A stretch of DNA of 64,000 bases from Chryseobacterium sp. ISL-80 (GTDB lineage Bacteria > Bacillota > Bacilli > Bacillales > Cytobacillaceae). Below, one piece after another: positions 63,109 to 64,000 of the stretch. Position numbers and translations under genes: made by a program. The DNA lies in the NCBI GenBank assembly GCA_018613055.1, contig JAGGQZ010000001.1:152348-216347 (forward strand). The letters are read 5' to 3'. Numbering within the stretch: the first letter of the stretch is position 1; each line of letters begins with the position of its first letter. The notes below the pieces were generated by a model, which saw only the letters and a list, made by a program, of their open reading frames with translations, did not search any database and had not been told where the DNA came from.

Positions 63109-64000
63109 ATGAGTGATCTTTCGTCAGGGAAAAAAGAAAGGTTTCAGCTCCTGCTGCAGCAGCTGCAGCTTACAGAAGATGCCATTGTCACCCAATTCCA
63201 AAATGCTGAAATTGACAGGGTCATAATTGAAAAGCAGGCAAGGAAATGGCATTTCTTTTTCCAATTTGAAAGAATCATTCCTAGTCAGCTTTTTAGCAGC
63301 TTTGCAGGAAAACTCGAGCAGACCTTTTCACATATTGCAAAGATATCCTACTCGGTGAAAGTGCTGGAGCAGGCAATCAGCGAACAGCAAATCCTTGATT
63401 ACTGGAAGATGTGCATAAAGGAAATTGATGGGATTGCACCTCCGTTATTGAAGCTCCTGAATGAACAGGTACCAAAAGTTCAGGGGACAAAAATCATTCT
63501 AACAGCCAGGAATGAAGCTGAAGGACTTGCTCTTAAAAGGAAATACGGGGTCATTATTGCTGAGATCTACCAGGGTTTCGGTTTTCCGCCATTGATAGTG
63601 GATACTGTTGTCAGTGAAGATAGCAGTTCGGATGAATATGAAAAATTCATGAAGGCAAAAGAGAAGGAAGACCAGGAACGCGGATTGATGGCGATGATTG
63701 AAATGCAGAAGAAGGAAGCAGAAAAAGCCCAGGGGGATGGACCAGCTCAGGATGGGCCAGTAACCATCGGCCTGACGATCAAAGATGATGCTGATTTCCG
63801 CAAGCTTGAGGACATCATTGATGAAGAGCGCCGCGTAGCTGTCGAAGGATATGTATTCTTCGCCGAGACCAAAGAGCTTCGCAGCGGCAGGACGCTTCTG
63901 ACCTTCAAGATTACCGATTACACCAGCTCCATCATGGTAAAAATGTTCTCGCGAGATAAGGAAGACGCCGCTATTTACCAGCGCATTTCAAAAGGGATGT
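63109..64000 (+). CDS. polC: DNA polymerase III PolC, N-terminal part (3' end outside window)
   Basis: The first 297 residues of the Gram-positive replicase. N-terminal domain with WHFFFQFERIIPSQLFSSFA and ISYSVKVLEQAISEQQIL, a charged linker (DGPVTIGLTIKDD) and the start of the OB-fold (RRVAVEGYVFFAETKELRSG, then RTLLTFKITDYTSSIMVKMF). The exonuclease, PHP and polymerase domains lie beyond the window. The ATG follows GGGAGAG. Not recorded as a closed frame because no stop is reached. Confidence 0.97.
   Translation, partial: MSDLSSGKKERFQLLLQQLQLTEDAIVTQFQNAEIDRVIIEKQARKWHFFFQFERIIPSQLFSSFAGKLEQTFSHIAKISYSVKVLEQAISEQQILDYWKMCIKEIDGIAPPLLKLLNEQVPKVQGTKIILTARNEAEGLALKRKYGVIIAEIYQGFGFPPLIVDTVVSEDSSSDEYEKFMKAKEKEDQERGLMAMIEMQKKEAEKAQGDGPAQDGPVTIGLTIKDDADFRKLEDIIDEERRVAVEGYVFFAETKELRSGRTLLTFKITDYTSSIMVKMFSRDKEDAAIYQRISKGM

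Overview
This window is a continuous piece of a Bacillaceae chromosome (Bacillus in the broad sense). The evidence is gene content and order, not a database match. From smc to polC the order follows the Bacillus subtilis trunk region almost gene for gene: smc-ftsY-ylxM-ffh-rpsP-khpA-ylqD-rimM-trmD-rplS, rbgA-rnhB-ylqG-ylqH-sucCD-dprA-topA-trmFO-xerC-hslVU-codY, the fla/che operon, then rpsB-tsf-pyrH-frr-uppS-cdsA-dxr-rseP-proS-polC. It is not B. subtilis itself. A type I signal peptidase gene sits between rplS and rbgA, a fapA-type gene and a small Gln-rich gene sit between sigD and the swrB-like gene, and the hook protein is much longer. A Mesobacillus-, Neobacillus- or Cytobacillus-like genus is plausible, but I cannot settle it.

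All 69 genes called lie on the + strand. Only two are cut by the window: smc at the left edge and polC at the right. No tRNA, rRNA, CRISPR array, insertion sequence or prophage gene was seen.

Bases 1-11.6 kb hold chromosome condensation (smc), co-translational targeting (ftsY, ylxM, ffh), ribosome and tRNA maturation (rpsP, khpA, rimM, trmD, rplS, rbgA), signal peptidase, RNase HII, and an unusual pair, ylqG-ylqH, resembling the flagellar ruler FliK and the cleaved cytoplasmic tail of FlhB. Bases 11.7-22.8 kb hold succinyl-CoA synthetase with a perfect-consensus catabolite operator at its promoter, dprA, topA, trmFO, and the xerC-hslV-hslU-codY cluster.

Bases 22.8-52.8 kb are a single dense flagellar and chemotaxis operon of 35 genes: basal body, export gate, hook, switch, CheY/B/A/W/C/D and sigma-D. 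Many genes overlap by 1-11 bases. A CodY-box-like site lies just upstream of flgB, and three intergenic hairpins punctuate the operon (fliE/fliF and both sides of flgE).

Bases 52.8-64 kb return to housekeeping: S2 and EF-Ts, UMP kinase, ribosome recycling, undecaprenyl diphosphate and phospholipid precursor synthesis, the MEP enzyme Dxr, the site-2 protease RseP/RasP, prolyl-tRNA synthetase and the start of the Gram-positive replicase PolC. A dispersed-repeat-like stem-loop element lies before polC and another after topA.

I found no wholly new multi-gene system. The least explained items are the ylqG-ylqH pair, the fapA plus small-protein insertion at the end of the flagellar operon, and several structured leaders (rpsB, pyrH, uppS) whose roles are inference only.
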